A DNA stretch of 64,000 bases from NCBI GenBank assembly GCA_044349155.1, contig JBIKRQ010000002.1, forward strand, positions 1 through 64,000, in the 5' to 3' direction. The notes beneath the pieces are model-generated. The model was not told the DNA's origin and did not search any database. It was given only the letters and a program-made list of their open reading frames with translations. Positions 38,264 to 47,592 of the stretch are shown here, piece by piece. The position numbers were made by a program, and so were the translations under genes. Source of the DNA: VGSZ01 sp044349155. Its GTDB lineage: Bacteria; Myxococcota; UBA727; VGSZ01. Within the stretch, counting starts at the first letter, position 1. Each line of letters starts with the position of its first letter.

Positions 38264-38338
38264 GACGCGCAACATGACCGACAGCGTGCGGCGAAGGAAC
38301 CACGAACTGTGGCGAACGTGGAGTGCTATCGCGCGCCC
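38264..38338. promoter_or_regulatory. Divergent control region of the two synthetases
   Basis: Only 75 bases lie between the starts of the two divergent ligase genes, so their promoters must overlap or face each other and could be co-regulated. A TGCTATCG word 15 bases ahead of the plus-strand start is a weak candidate extended -10. No clear palindrome is seen. Confidence 0.35.
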
Positions 38339-41300
38339 ATGCCAGTTGCGCCCCTCGTGCACACCCTCGTTGATGCCCTGCTCCACCGCGAGCGCACGTT
38401 GCCCGGCAACGCGGTGGCCTTTCGCTTTCTCGTCGACGGCGAGGTGAATGGCCCGATCGAGCTGCGCACCAACGACACCCTGATGCAACGCGCGCGTGCC
38501 GTTGCCGCGACGTTGCAGCAACGGGGGCTGGTCGGGCAACGCGTGTTGCTGCTGTACGCGCCGGGGCTCGACTTCATCGATGGCTTCCTCGGCTGTCAGC
38601 TCGCGGGTGTCGTCGCTGTGCCGGCCTATCCGCCCGACCTGCTGCGTGCCGAGCGGAGCCTGCCGCGGCTGGCAGCGATGGTCGCTGACTGCGACGCCCG
38701 CGCCGTGTTGACGACGTCGATGGTGGCCGAGATCGCCGCTTCGGTGTGTGCGATGTACCCCGCGCTGCAGGCGGTGCCGTGGCTGTCGACCGACGCGTTG
38801 TCGACGAGCGACGATGTGCTCGCCGCGCAGCTTTCGCACCACGTGGTGCACGAAAACGACACCGCGTTTCTGCAATACACCTCGGGCTCGACGTCAGCAC
38901 CCAAGGGTGTCGTCGTGCAGCACCGCAACATCATCGCCAACGTGCACGCGATGGCCGAGATCGTCGGCGACGTTGTCGAGGTCGTGTCGTGGTTGCCGCC
39001 GTACCACGACATGGGCTTGATTGGTTCGTTGCTGCTGCCGCTGTGCACAAACGGCACGTGCACCATCATGTCGCCGCTGCATTTTCTGCAGCGCCCAACG
39101 CGGTGGGTGCAGGCCATCAGCGCGTTTTCGGCCACGATGAGCGGCGGGCCCAACTTCGCCTACGACCTGTGCGCTCGCCGCACGCGTGACGACGACAAAC
39201 GCGGCCTCGACCTGTCGACGTGGAAGGTGGCGCCCAACGGGGCCGAGCCCGTGCGTGCGGCCACGCTGGCGCGTTTCACCGATGCGTTTTCGTCGTGCGG
39301 CTTTTCCAGCCTTGCCCATTGCCCAGGCTACGGGCTCGCCGAGGCCACGCTCACGGTCACGGGCGTGTCGGCCCACGAAGAGCCCCGCGTGTTGCGCGTC
39401 GACGCCGAGGCGCTGTCGCGTGGTGTGCTGTCGTCGTCGTCGTCGAGCAGCGCGCGCGCGCAGTCGTTGGTGTCGAACGGGCCAGTGCGCGGTGTGGGCA
39501 CCCAGGTGGCCATCGTCGACGACGCGGCACGCGGTGTGGCTGACGGTGTGGTCGGCAACGTCTGGGTCAGTGGGCCATCGGTGTGCGTCGGCTACTTCGA
39601 CAAGGACACTGGCCACAACGCTGCAGCGTTTACGCAACGGCGACTCGACACCACCGACGACCGCCTGTGGTTGGCCACTGGCGACCTGGGCGCCCTCGTC
39701 GACGGCGAGCTGTACATCACGGGTCGCCGCAAGGACCTGTTGATCGTCAACGGTCGCAACATCGCGCCGCAAGACGTGGAGTTTGTTGTGGAGCAGGCCC
39801 ACGCCGCGGTGCGTCCCGGCGGTGTCGCGGCGATCACGGTGCTGCGTGACGACGGCATCGAGCAGGTGGGCATTGTGGCCGAGGTCCGCCCCGATGGTGT
39901 CGACGCCGCCGTGGTGCCGGCACTGCTCGACGCCTGCCGCGTCGCCTTCGACATCGCCGTGGCTGCCATGTGGCTGCTGTCGCCCGGCGCGTTGCCGAAA
40001 ACGTCGTCGGGAAAAGTGCAACGGCACGCGGCCAGAGCACTGGTCGACGACACCGCCGAACAGCACGTCGTGCTGCAGCACTGGCCATCGAAATTCAAAC
40101 CCTTGGCGTCCCGCCAAGAGTTTGAATGTATTGATGAATTCGACCGCAAGCGGTCGAAAACGGTGATGGCAGCCATCACGAATGCTGATGATGCAGCGAG
40201 CATTGTCGACGACGACGCTCGCGCGCTCGAGGAGATCGTGATCGGCGCGGTCGCTCTGACCCTGGGGGTGACGGTGGATCCACTCACCCCGCTCGTCGAC
40301 CTCGGCCTCGACTCGGTGGCGGTGATGACCATCGTTGGTGAACTCGAGGCACGCCTCGGCACGGCCATCTCGCCCGCCCTCGTGTTCGAGCACCGCACCA
40401 CGCGGGCGCTGGTGGCAGCGCTGCGGGCGTCTGCTTCGTCAGCTTCGTCGTCGTCGTTTCGCGTGTCGCGCGCTGCCGTTGCCGAGTCAGGCGAGCACCC
40501 CGTGTGGTGGGGCGAAGACATGCTGTTCACGCTGCAGGAGCAGCAACCGCAGCAGGCCGGCTATGTGTTGTTCTTGCCGTTGCGTGCCGCCGAGGTGCTC
40601 GACGCTGCCCAACTCCAGCGCGCGGTCGATGCCGTGATCGCCCGCCACGATGTGCTGCGCACCGGCTACCGTCGTCGTGGTGGAAGCGTGGTGCGCGAGG
40701 TGCACAGCGTCGACACAACACCTCGCTGTGTGGTGCACACCGTCGACGCGCGCGCCCTGTCGGCGGCCGAGCAACAGCAGACCGTCGACGACGTTGCTAC
40801 TGCCGTTCGCCACCACCACTTCGATCTCGCCCAACCACCACTGCTGCAGGTGCGGCATGTGCAGCTGCCGTCGTCGTCGGTGGTGCTGCTCGTCATCCAC
40901 CATCTGATTGCCGATGCGTGGGCTCTGTCGGTGGTGCAGCGCGACCTCGAGACGGCCTACCGCGGTGGCGCGTTGACCGCCCCCGCGTTGCGCATGCTCG
41001 ACCACGCCCACAGCGCCCACGCCCGCTTCGCCGAGGTGCTCGAACAGGTGGCGCGCGGCACGTCTCCGTGGCCGGACGCCTCGACCTTCCAACTCGCGCC
41101 AGCCCCCGACGTCGACGACGAAGGCCGCCCCCTCGAGGCATCGGCCGTGCGTGGTGCGCGGCATCTGGCGTGGCTCGATCCCGAGACCCGCACGACACTG
41201 GAAGCAGCGCTCAAGCCCCATGGCTTCACGCTGTCGGTGGCCGCGGTGGCCGCGTTCTCGACGACGTTGGCGGCGATGAGTGGTGCGTCTGAAACCGCAT

Positions 41301-41797
41301 TCACCGTCGTTCACGCCAACCGACGCACGCCCGCAATGCAGGACGTGGTGGGCTTTTGTGTCTACGGCGAAGGCTACGTGCAACCAGCACCGTCGACGTC
41401 GGGCACGTGGTTGGAGGCGTTGTCGGCGGCGCGCGACTTTGTGTTGGTCGAGCGCAGTGGCGATCAACCCCGCACCTGGGTGCAACGTGCGGCACCGGCA
41501 TCGCGCCTGCTGCTCAACTTTCACAACGCGGCACTCACGTCGTCGAATGCAGCAGCAGCGCTGTTTTCGCCGGCGTTTGAGCTCACCAACTACCCGTACC
41601 TGTGGGACACGCACGATGCGTTGGTGCAGGTGTTCCCGTCGTCGGCGGGCGGGGCGTTGATCAGCACGCTGTACCGGCCCGGGGTCTATGGCCGCGCTGC
41701 TGTTGAGCGTGTGGTGTCGACGTTTGTGCGCGCGCTGCAGGCGATGGCGCACGCACCCGCAGCAAGCATCGACCTGCAGGCGCTCGCGACCAGCTGA
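38339..41797 (+). CDS. Acyl-AMP ligase / carrier / condensation protein
   Basis: A 1152-residue protein related in its parts to the divergent synthetase but without the diiron domain. Residues 1-570 are a FAAL-type adenylation domain with AYPPDLLR and RLAAMVADC, YTSGSTSAPKG near 180 and PKTSSGK near 553. A carrier domain has GLDSVAV near 655, the Ser being the phosphopantetheine site. The condensation domain has HHLIADAW near 855; the family signature HHxxxDG ends with Ala instead of Gly. A Ser-rich linker joins carrier and condensation. The C-terminal end has no thioesterase or reductase, so the product must be released by condensation onto a free acceptor or by another protein. The start is the ATG at 38339; its end meets that of a converging small gene. 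Confidence 0.75.
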   Translation: MPVAPLVHTLVDALLHRERTLPGNAVAFRFLVDGEVNGPIELRTNDTLMQRARAVAATLQQRGLVGQRVLLLYAPGLDFIDGFLGCQLAGVVAVPAYPPDLLRAERSLPRLAAMVADCDARAVLTTSMVAEIAASVCAMYPALQAVPWLSTDALSTSDDVLAAQLSHHVVHENDTAFLQYTSGSTSAPKGVVVQHRNIIANVHAMAEIVGDVVEVVSWLPPYHDMGLIGSLLLPLCTNGTCTIMSPLHFLQRPTRWVQAISAFSATMSGGPNFAYDLCARRTRDDDKRGLDLSTWKVAPNGAEPVRAATLARFTDAFSSCGFSSLAHCPGYGLAEATLTVTGVSAHEEPRVLRVDAEALSRGVLSSSSSSSARAQSLVSNGPVRGVGTQVAIVDDAARGVADGVVGNVWVSGPSVCVGYFDKDTGHNAAAFTQRRLDTTDDRLWLATGDLGALVDGELYITGRRKDLLIVNGRNIAPQDVEFVVEQAHAAVRPGGVAAITVLRDDGIEQVGIVAEVRPDGVDAAVVPALLDACRVAFDIAVAAMWLLSPGALPKTSSGKVQRHAARALVDDTAEQHVVLQHWPSKFKPLASRQEFECIDEFDRKRSKTVMAAITNADDAASIVDDDARALEEIVIGAVALTLGVTVDPLTPLVDLGLDSVAVMTIVGELEARLGTAISPALVFEHRTTRALVAALRASASSASSSSFRVSRAAVAESGEHPVWWGEDMLFTLQEQQPQQAGYVLFLPLRAAEVLDAAQLQRAVDAVIARHDVLRTGYRRRGGSVVREVHSVDTTPRCVVHTVDARALSAAEQQQTVDDVATAVRHHHFDLAQPPLLQVRHVQLPSSSVVLLVIHHLIADAWALSVVQRDLETAYRGGALTAPALRMLDHAHSAHARFAEVLEQVARGTSPWPDASTFQLAPAPDVDDEGRPLEASAVRGARHLAWLDPETRTTLEAALKPHGFTLSVAAVAAFSTTLAAMSGASETAFTVVHANRRTPAMQDVVGFCVYGEGYVQPAPSTSGTWLEALSAARDFVLVERSGDQPRTWVQRAAPASRLLLNFHNAALTSSNAAAALFSPAFELTNYPYLWDTHDALVQVFPSSAGGALISTLYRPGVYGRAAVERVVSTFVRALQAMAHAPAASIDLQALATS

Positions 41798-41802
41798 CGG
41801 TG

Positions 41803-42111
41803 CTACGTCGCGTCGTATCCGCGACGACGTCGTCGTTGGGCACTGTGCGCGGCCTTGCCTTCGCCACCGGTACCGGCGAAGGCGAAGAACCAGGCGACGA
41901 CGCACAAGATGGGGTCGGTGTCCCAGTATTGGGTGGTCGCCATGATCGCGACGAGGAAGTGGGGCGCAATCGCCCAGCCCAGCCACTGCAGCAGCCCAAA
42001 CGGCCCGCCGATGAACAGGGTCGTGAGGCGCGGGAACAGCGCGAGGCCCACGAGGACCAACCAGTCCCACGTGTGGGCATCCCAAAAGCTGACGGTCGTG
42101 ATGTCGTGCAT
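41803..42111 (-). CDS. Small two-helix membrane protein
   Basis: A 102-residue protein. Two or three hydrophobic segments cover about 15-35, 38-58 and 68-82, the last with YWDTDPILCVVAWFFAFAG. The tail is Arg-rich. Similar short proteins with an FGLLQWLGWAIAPHFL-like segment occur in many proteobacteria without known function. The ATG at 42109-42111 gives the only sensible frame. It stands alone, converging with the synthetase gene and preceded by the end region of the menB unit. No partner can be inferred. Confidence 0.6.
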   Translation of the reverse strand: MHDITTVSFWDAHTWDWLVLVGLALFPRLTTLFIGGPFGLLQWLGWAIAPHFLVAIMATTQYWDTDPILCVVAWFFAFAGTGGEGKAAHSAQRRRRRGYDAT

Positions 42112-42255
42112 GGCTGGCCTCGCTCAACGCGGCGGACATCGCTGCGTTCTCGAACTGTGCGCCTTTGGTGCGCGCAGCACCTACATTCTTTTCACCGCGC
42201 GCGATGGCCCGCTATCTCCTTGAATATCAAGGAGAATCGCAGCTGGTTGGCGCGC
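42112..42255. other. Intergenic region with a nine-pair hairpin
   Basis: This 144-base gap contains a perfect inverted repeat at 42215-42235, TCTCCTTGA/TCAAGGAGA with an ATA loop. No T-run follows on the minus strand, so it is at best a weak terminator for menB. The CTCCTTGA/TCAAGGAG core recalls the REP-like elements near OsmC. The rest holds the promoter of the small membrane gene. Confidence 0.5.
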
Positions 42256-43185
<930 letters not shown>

Positions 43186-43187
43186 GG

Positions 43188-44510
43188 TCAGCTCTCCTTC
43201 ATCAACGCAGCAGCGAGGTCTGTGAGCACACCACGTCGTGGTTTCAGGCCCCCGCTGTCGGGCAGTCGTGCATAGCGCACGGGATGCATGAAGCGAGGCA
43301 GACGTTCATCAGCCCGCGCACGCAGTGTCGCCACCAGCTCTTCGTCGTCGACGTCGGCGGCGAAGAAGCAAAACGGTCGCTGGTCAAAGCGCGCGTCGGG
43401 CACCGGCACCACCACCACCTGCACATCGCTGTCGCCCAGCGCTGCCTCGATCGCTTCGGGTTGGATGTTCTCGCCGCCGCTGATGAAGCGGTTGCCCTTG
43501 CGTCCCGTGAGCACGAGCCCTGAACCACCAGCACCGTCGTCGACAAACGCGCCAAGGTCGCCCGTGGCGTAGGCACCGTCGCTCGCAAACGGCGCGCTGA
43601 ACGTGTCGTGATCGACAAAGCCGGCAAAGCGCCCGGCACCACCCACGAAGATTTCGCCGTCGTCGCCGAGACGCACAAAGCGACCGGGCAACGGGCTGCC
43701 GCACGTCGAGACCTGCGCGCGTGCCGACGTGCACACCTGCGAGCCCATCTCGGTCATGCCCCATGTTTGCCGCACGGGCAGGCCCAACTCGACAGCCCGC
43801 TGCAGCAACGCGGGTGCTGTGGGCCCACCACCCACGAGGATGTCGGTGGCCTGTCGCAGCACCGAAACGGCAGCGTCGTCGACGACGATTTGCTGCAGCT
43901 GGGCGGCGACCACCGACAGATGCGTGGGCTTCGTGCGCACAATGCTCTCGCACAACGAGCGGCTCGACGACGGCGGCAGCACCACCGCACCGCCACCGAC
44001 CAGCGCACGCATCAACACCGCGAGTCCACCCACGTGCCCCAACGGCAACGACAACAACCAGCGGTGGCCAGGCGCAAACGGCATCACGGCCACCGCACCG
44101 CGGGCATTGTCGAGATGCGCTTGCACGTCGTGGACGACGGCCTTCGGTCGACCGGTGCTGCCCGAGGTGAACAACACCGTCGCCGACGTGGGCAACGGCA
44201 GGCCCGCGTGCGGCCAGGCAAGGTGTGCATTGGCGAGTGCGAAGGCATCGGCGGTCATCGCCGCGGGCCAGCGGTGATGCGCGAGCACCAGCGGTGTCGA
44301 CGAGAACAGTGCTGCGTAGATCGCCACCACCGTGTCCACATCGGGTGTTGCGATGCGTGCGATCGGCAGCACGCTCGATGAAGACGAAGAAGGCGACGAC
44401 GGCGCACACCGCGCGAGCAACTCGGCCCACGACAGCGTCACGTCATCGGCGACCACGGCGGTGGCGTTGTGGTCTGGCAGCGACACAAGGCCCGTCAGCT
44501 CGCTCAGCAT
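43188..44510 (-). CDS. menE: o-Succinylbenzoate-CoA ligase MenE
   Basis: A 440-residue acyl-CoA synthetase that forms o-succinylbenzoyl-CoA with ATP. The ATP loop is LFTSGSTGRPKA near 115, the second motif QTWGMTEMGSQ near 245, YATGDLG and GRKGNRFISGGENIQP near 335-360. The last Lys-containing motif region has GLKPRRG near 425. The protein is of typical length for MenE of the short kind. The ATG at 44510 lies two bases after the menC stop; the longer frame to 44717 reads into menC on another frame and was rejected. A Ser-rich stretch near residue 40 is a loop. Product goes to MenB encoded immediately downstream. Confidence 0.9.
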   Translation of the reverse strand: MLSELTGLVSLPDHNATAVVADDVTLSWAELLARCAPSSPSSSSSSVLPIARIATPDVDTVVAIYAALFSSTPLVLAHHRWPAAMTADAFALANAHLAWPHAGLPLPTSATVLFTSGSTGRPKAVVHDVQAHLDNARGAVAVMPFAPGHRWLLSLPLGHVGGLAVLMRALVGGGAVVLPPSSSRSLCESIVRTKPTHLSVVAAQLQQIVVDDAAVSVLRQATDILVGGGPTAPALLQRAVELGLPVRQTWGMTEMGSQVCTSARAQVSTCGSPLPGRFVRLGDDGEIFVGGAGRFAGFVDHDTFSAPFASDGAYATGDLGAFVDDGAGGSGLVLTGRKGNRFISGGENIQPEAIEAALGDSDVQVVVVPVPDARFDQRPFCFFAADVDDEELVATLRARADERLPRFMHPVRYARLPDSGGLKPRRGVLTDLAAALMKES

Positions 44511-44512
44511 GC

Positions 44513-45439
44513 TCAGCGCCAGCGCTTCCACGGCAACGCCAGCAGCCGCTGCTCGTCGAGCTCGAGGTCGTTGGCGAACGCCGTGCCGGTGCCAAGCCCA
44601 TGCACCACGCTCTTGCCCGCACCGCGGTCGACGTCGGCGGCAAACGCGGCCAGGCCCGCGCGACCCACCATGCTCTCGTAAGCACTGCTCACGACGACGG
44701 TGATGCTGCGCTTCCACGCACTTTCAACCAGCCGCTGCGTCACCGCGGCACCGAGCACCATCGGCTTGACCACCCAGGCAACAGCTGTTGGCAAGCGCGA
44801 CAAGCCACCGTGCGCGAACAACTCGTCGAGCCACTCGTCGAGGGCCAACGGCAACCACGTCGGCAACGCGCGCAGGTGTGCAGCAGGCACGGGCTCTTCA
44901 AAAAACGCGAGCACATCGCCAGCGGCAGCAGCGAGGGCCGTAGCGCCCGCGACGTCGAGCCGGCGGTTGCCGTCGAGCCGCAGGGCACCACCCACCGCAC
45001 GCACCGCCTCGGCCACGTGTGTGACGCGCACGAGGTCTTCGTCGAGGCTGCGCCGCCCAACCTTCAACTTCACCGTGGCACCTGGCGGCAGCAGGGGCAC
45101 GTCGGCGCGCACGTCGTCGAGCAGGAGCGCTGTCGACGTGGATGCCTGCTGCAACGCCTCAACGGGTTGAGCGCTGTGCAGGGCCCACAGCAGGCTTGGC
45201 GGCAGCTCACTGCCGGGCTCGCCTTCCACGGCATTGACGACGTCGACGAGGCTGTCGGGCGACAACCCCGGCAACGGACACGCATCGGCCCACGTGTTCT
45301 TGCCGCTGTCTTCGTCGTGAATGCGCACCAACACACCGTCGCGGTGCACGATGGGCTCGTCCGCACCGGCAACGACGACAGGACGCGCGAGCGGCAGGTG
45401 CCAGGGAGCGGTCCAAAGGGTGGTGTGGGAACTGCTCAC
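44513..45439 (-). CDS. menC: o-Succinylbenzoate synthase MenC
   Basis: A 308-residue enolase-superfamily enzyme that dehydrates SHCHC to o-succinylbenzoate. The general bases are Lys124 and Lys126 in VKLKVG and Lys225 in VVKPM. The Mg2+ ligands are Asp156 (with Asn158), Glu181/182 in FFEEP and Asp201 in LALDEW. All catalytic positions of MenC are present, so the enzyme should be active. The sequence is divergent between the motifs, as usual for this family. GTG 45439 is used as start; an ATG four bases upstream is out of frame. It is the first gene of the menC-menE-menB unit. Confidence 0.9.
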   Translation of the reverse strand: MSSSHTTLWTAPWHLPLARPVVVAGADEPIVHRDGVLVRIHDEDSGKNTWADACPLPGLSPDSLVDVVNAVEGEPGSELPPSLLWALHSAQPVEALQQASTSTALLLDDVRADVPLLPPGATVKLKVGRRSLDEDLVRVTHVAEAVRAVGGALRLDGNRRLDVAGATALAAAAGDVLAFFEEPVPAAHLRALPTWLPLALDEWLDELFAHGGLSRLPTAVAWVVKPMVLGAAVTQRLVESAWKRSITVVVSSAYESMVGRAGLAAFAADVDRGAGKSVVHGLGTGTAFANDLELDEQRLLALPWKRWR

Positions 45440-45525
45440 ACATCGACCCGATCACGCTGATCGGCTTTGTCAACCGCATCCCAACGCCGCAGGAATCTCT
45501 GCAGCATCGCGCTATCCACTGGCCC

Positions 45526-45855
45526 ATGCAGCATCCCGTGACCGTCCGCGCCGCCCAACTCGCCTGCGCCGTCTCGTTCATCCTCCTCGCCGTTGTCGCC
45601 GTGCACACCGCCGTCACCGCGCCCTTTCAAGAGCACTTCCCGCAAGTGCTGAGCAACCCGTGGGGGTTCACGACCGTCGTCGATCTCAACGCCGCGTTCG
45701 TGTTCGCGATCGCCGTCGTGTGGCTGCTCGAGCCCTCGCGGCGCGTTGCCGTCGCCGTCACGGTGCTCACGCCGCTGCTTGGAACCTTCGTGCCGTTGGC
45801 GTGGTTGATGGCCCGCGCTGCACAACTGCATCGCTTGACGCGGCCGAAGATATAG
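45526..45855 (+). CDS. Small membrane protein, DUF1475-like
   Basis: A 109-residue protein with three hydrophobic helices at about 12-32, 50-68 and 76-95. The loop NPWGFTTVVDLNAAF between the first two resembles the NPW.xTT.D motif of DUF1475 membrane proteins. The stop codon is placed exactly before the ArsR operator, so the regulator unit may begin a separate transcript or be read through from this gene. It is divergent from menC with 86 bases between. Function not known. Confidence 0.55.
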   Translation: MQHPVTVRAAQLACAVSFILLAVVAVHTAVTAPFQEHFPQVLSNPWGFTTVVDLNAAFVFAIAVVWLLEPSRRVAVAVTVLTPLLGTFVPLAWLMARAAQLHRLTRPKI

Positions 45856-45872
45856 ATAACCATCTGGTTATC
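45855..45872. promoter_or_regulatory. ArsR-family operator
   Basis: A perfect eight-base inverted repeat, GATAACCA-TC-TGGTTATC, lies 13 bases upstream of the arsR-type start codon. Its shape and spacing match operators of autoregulating ArsR repressors in arsR-AHSA1 operons. Binding of the repressor here would block its own promoter or ribosome site. Confidence 0.8.
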
Positions 45873-45885
45873 GACTGGAGCGCCT

Positions 45886-46242
45886 GTGTCTGCACCGTTG
45901 TTGGCCACTGCTGCGTTGGATCGCGTGTTTGGCGCCCTCGCCGACAGCACGCGCCGCGCGATCCTTGCGCGCCTCGCCCACAGCGATGCGTCGGTGAACG
46001 ACCTCGTCGTGTTGTTCGACATGAGCCAGCCGGCCATCTCCAAGCACCTCAGGGTGCTCGAAGAGGCGGGCCTCATCTCGCGTTCGCGCAGCGGGCAGTT
46101 TCGGCCCTGCCACCTCGAGGCGGCACCCTTGAAGTCGGCCGATGCCTGGCTCGGCGACTACCGACGCTTCTTCGAGGCCAGCTACGACCAGCTCGCGACC
46201 TACCTGCACGAACTGCAACACGCGCCGCGCGAGGACCAATGA
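45886..46242 (+). CDS. ArsR-family transcriptional repressor
   Basis: A 118-residue winged-helix regulator. The family start LDRVFGALADSTRRAILARL is followed by the recognition region MSQPAISKHLRVLEEAGLI and a wing SRSGQFRPCHL. There is no CxC metal site of the classical ArsR kind, so it is of the type paired with AHSA1 proteins rather than a metal sensor. GTG 45886 is preceded by GGAG at six bases. The gene is followed by an AHSA1 gene overlapping by four bases, and a perfect operator lies just upstream. It probably represses its own three-gene unit; the inducing signal is unknown. Confidence 0.9.
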   Translation: MSAPLLATAALDRVFGALADSTRRAILARLAHSDASVNDLVVLFDMSQPAISKHLRVLEEAGLISRSRSGQFRPCHLEAAPLKSADAWLGDYRRFFEASYDQLATYLHELQHAPREDQ

Positions 46243-46742
46243 CCGCCGCCATCACCGCCCACCGCCACGACGACACGCGCACCGTCGTCATCCAGCGTGC
46301 TTTCGCCGCCCCCATCGATCTCGTCTTTCGCGCCCACAGCGAGCCCGCACATCTGCGGCGGTGGTTTGGTCCGCCGGGCTACCCGCTCACGCGCTGCGAC
46401 GTCGACTTTCGCGTTGGTGGCCGCTTCACCTTCGCGATGACCGGCCCCGATGGCACGCAGAACCCGCCGTTTGGCGGCACGTATCTCGAGATCGAGCGGC
46501 CCTCGCGCATCGTCTACAACAACGGCTTCCTCGTCGACGGTGCTGACCCACAGCCCGAGCAACAGATGCGCGTCATCATCGACCTCGTTGCCGATGGTGC
46601 CCACACCCGCCTCACCATGACGACGGTGTTTGGTTCGCCGGCCATGTACGCGGAGCACACGTCGCAGGGCTTCATCGAAGGCACGAGCGATGGCATCGAG
46701 CAGTTGGCCGACCTGTTGGCAGAGGTGCAGGTGCAGGCATGA
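46239..46742 (+). CDS. AHSA1/SRPBCC domain protein
   Basis: A 167-residue SRPBCC-fold protein, beginning about residue 15 with VVIQRAFAAPIDLVFRAHSEPAHLRRWFGPPG, then VDFRVGGRFTFAMTGPDG and RLTMTTVFGS, the order of AHSA1 (activator of Hsp90 ATPase homolog) domains. These small proteins bind hydrophobic ligands. The ATG overlaps the ArsR stop (ATGA), and its own stop overlaps the next ATG. The usual reading of arsR-AHSA1 operons is response to a lipophilic compound. The longer frame starting at 45321 was rejected because it crosses the regulator. Confidence 0.85.
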   Translation: MTAAITAHRHDDTRTVVIQRAFAAPIDLVFRAHSEPAHLRRWFGPPGYPLTRCDVDFRVGGRFTFAMTGPDGTQNPPFGGTYLEIERPSRIVYNNGFLVDGADPQPEQQMRVIIDLVADGAHTRLTMTTVFGSPAMYAEHTSQGFIEGTSDGIEQLADLLAEVQVQA

Positions 46743-47574
46743 CCACCCGCGAACCTGCAGTCACCTCGCGCGATGGCACGCGGCTGGGCGTGTCGGTGCT
46801 GGCCCCGGCATCGTCCTCGTCGACGGTGCGTTTTGTCATCGCGGCTTTGGGCCCATGCCGCAGCTCGCACCGCTGCTGGCGCAGCAGTTCACGGTGGTGC
46901 ACCACGATCGTCGCGGCCGCGGCACCACGGGGGCAGGCAACAGTGCCTGGTCGATCGAGCGCGAGATCGAAGACATCGAAGCCCTCGTTGAAGTGGCACG
47001 CCGCGAGAGCGGTCACGACGACGTCTGCCTGTACGGCACCTCATCGGGCGCGATGTTGGTGGCGCGTGCGGTGGCTGCTGGTGTGCGTGTGAAGAAGCTG
47101 GCGATGCACGAACCTCCGCTCAGCCTCGACGGCACGCACTACCCGAAGCCCGCCGACTACATCGCGCAGATCGACGCGTTGCTGAAGAACAACGATCCCC
47201 TCGGTGCCTCGAAGTTGTTCCTCCGCGTCGTCGGTGTGCCGGCGTTTGCCGCGTTCATGATGATGCTGGTGCCGCCGGTGCGCCGGAACATGAGCTCGTG
47301 TGGGCCGACGTTGCCGCACGACTTCGCGATCCTCGGCGACACCCAACGTGGTTGCCCCATGCCCGCCGAGATCGTCGAGATGTTGGGACGTATCGCGGTG
47401 CCCACGCTCACCATCGTTGGTGGCAAGAGCCCGGCCTACATGCACCACGCGGTCAAACGCGTCGGCGAGCTGGTGCAACAGCCAGTGCCCACCGTCGTCG
47501 CCGCGGGACAAGACCACAACATCGCGGCGAAGGCCGCAGCGCCGGTGTTGTCGTCGTTCTTTGCCGCTGCGTAA
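46739..47574 (+). pseudogene. Alpha/beta hydrolase interrupted by -1 frameshift
   Basis: The ATG at 46739 overlaps the AHSA1 stop and encodes 21 residues, ending DGTRLGVSVL, typical of this hydrolase start. At about 46799-46803 the frame moves by -1 in GCTGGCCCC. The remaining 257 codons, GPGIVLVDGAFCHRGFG onward, are read from 46801. The joined product would be about 278 residues, a normal length, with the nucleophile in LYGTSSGAM near 125 and a late His in GQDHNI near 262. Either one G is missing from the sequence, the gene is inactivated, or the frameshift is programmed. The rest of the frame is intact and shows coding bias, so recent mutation or a sequencing error is more likely than decay. 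Confidence 0.75.
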
Positions 47575-47592
47575 GTGCGAAATGGGCTGCGC

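Noticed and set aside
42215..42235. Hairpin as a terminator for menB
   Set aside because: The stem is perfect but there is no T-run on the minus strand; it is noted only as a hairpin.
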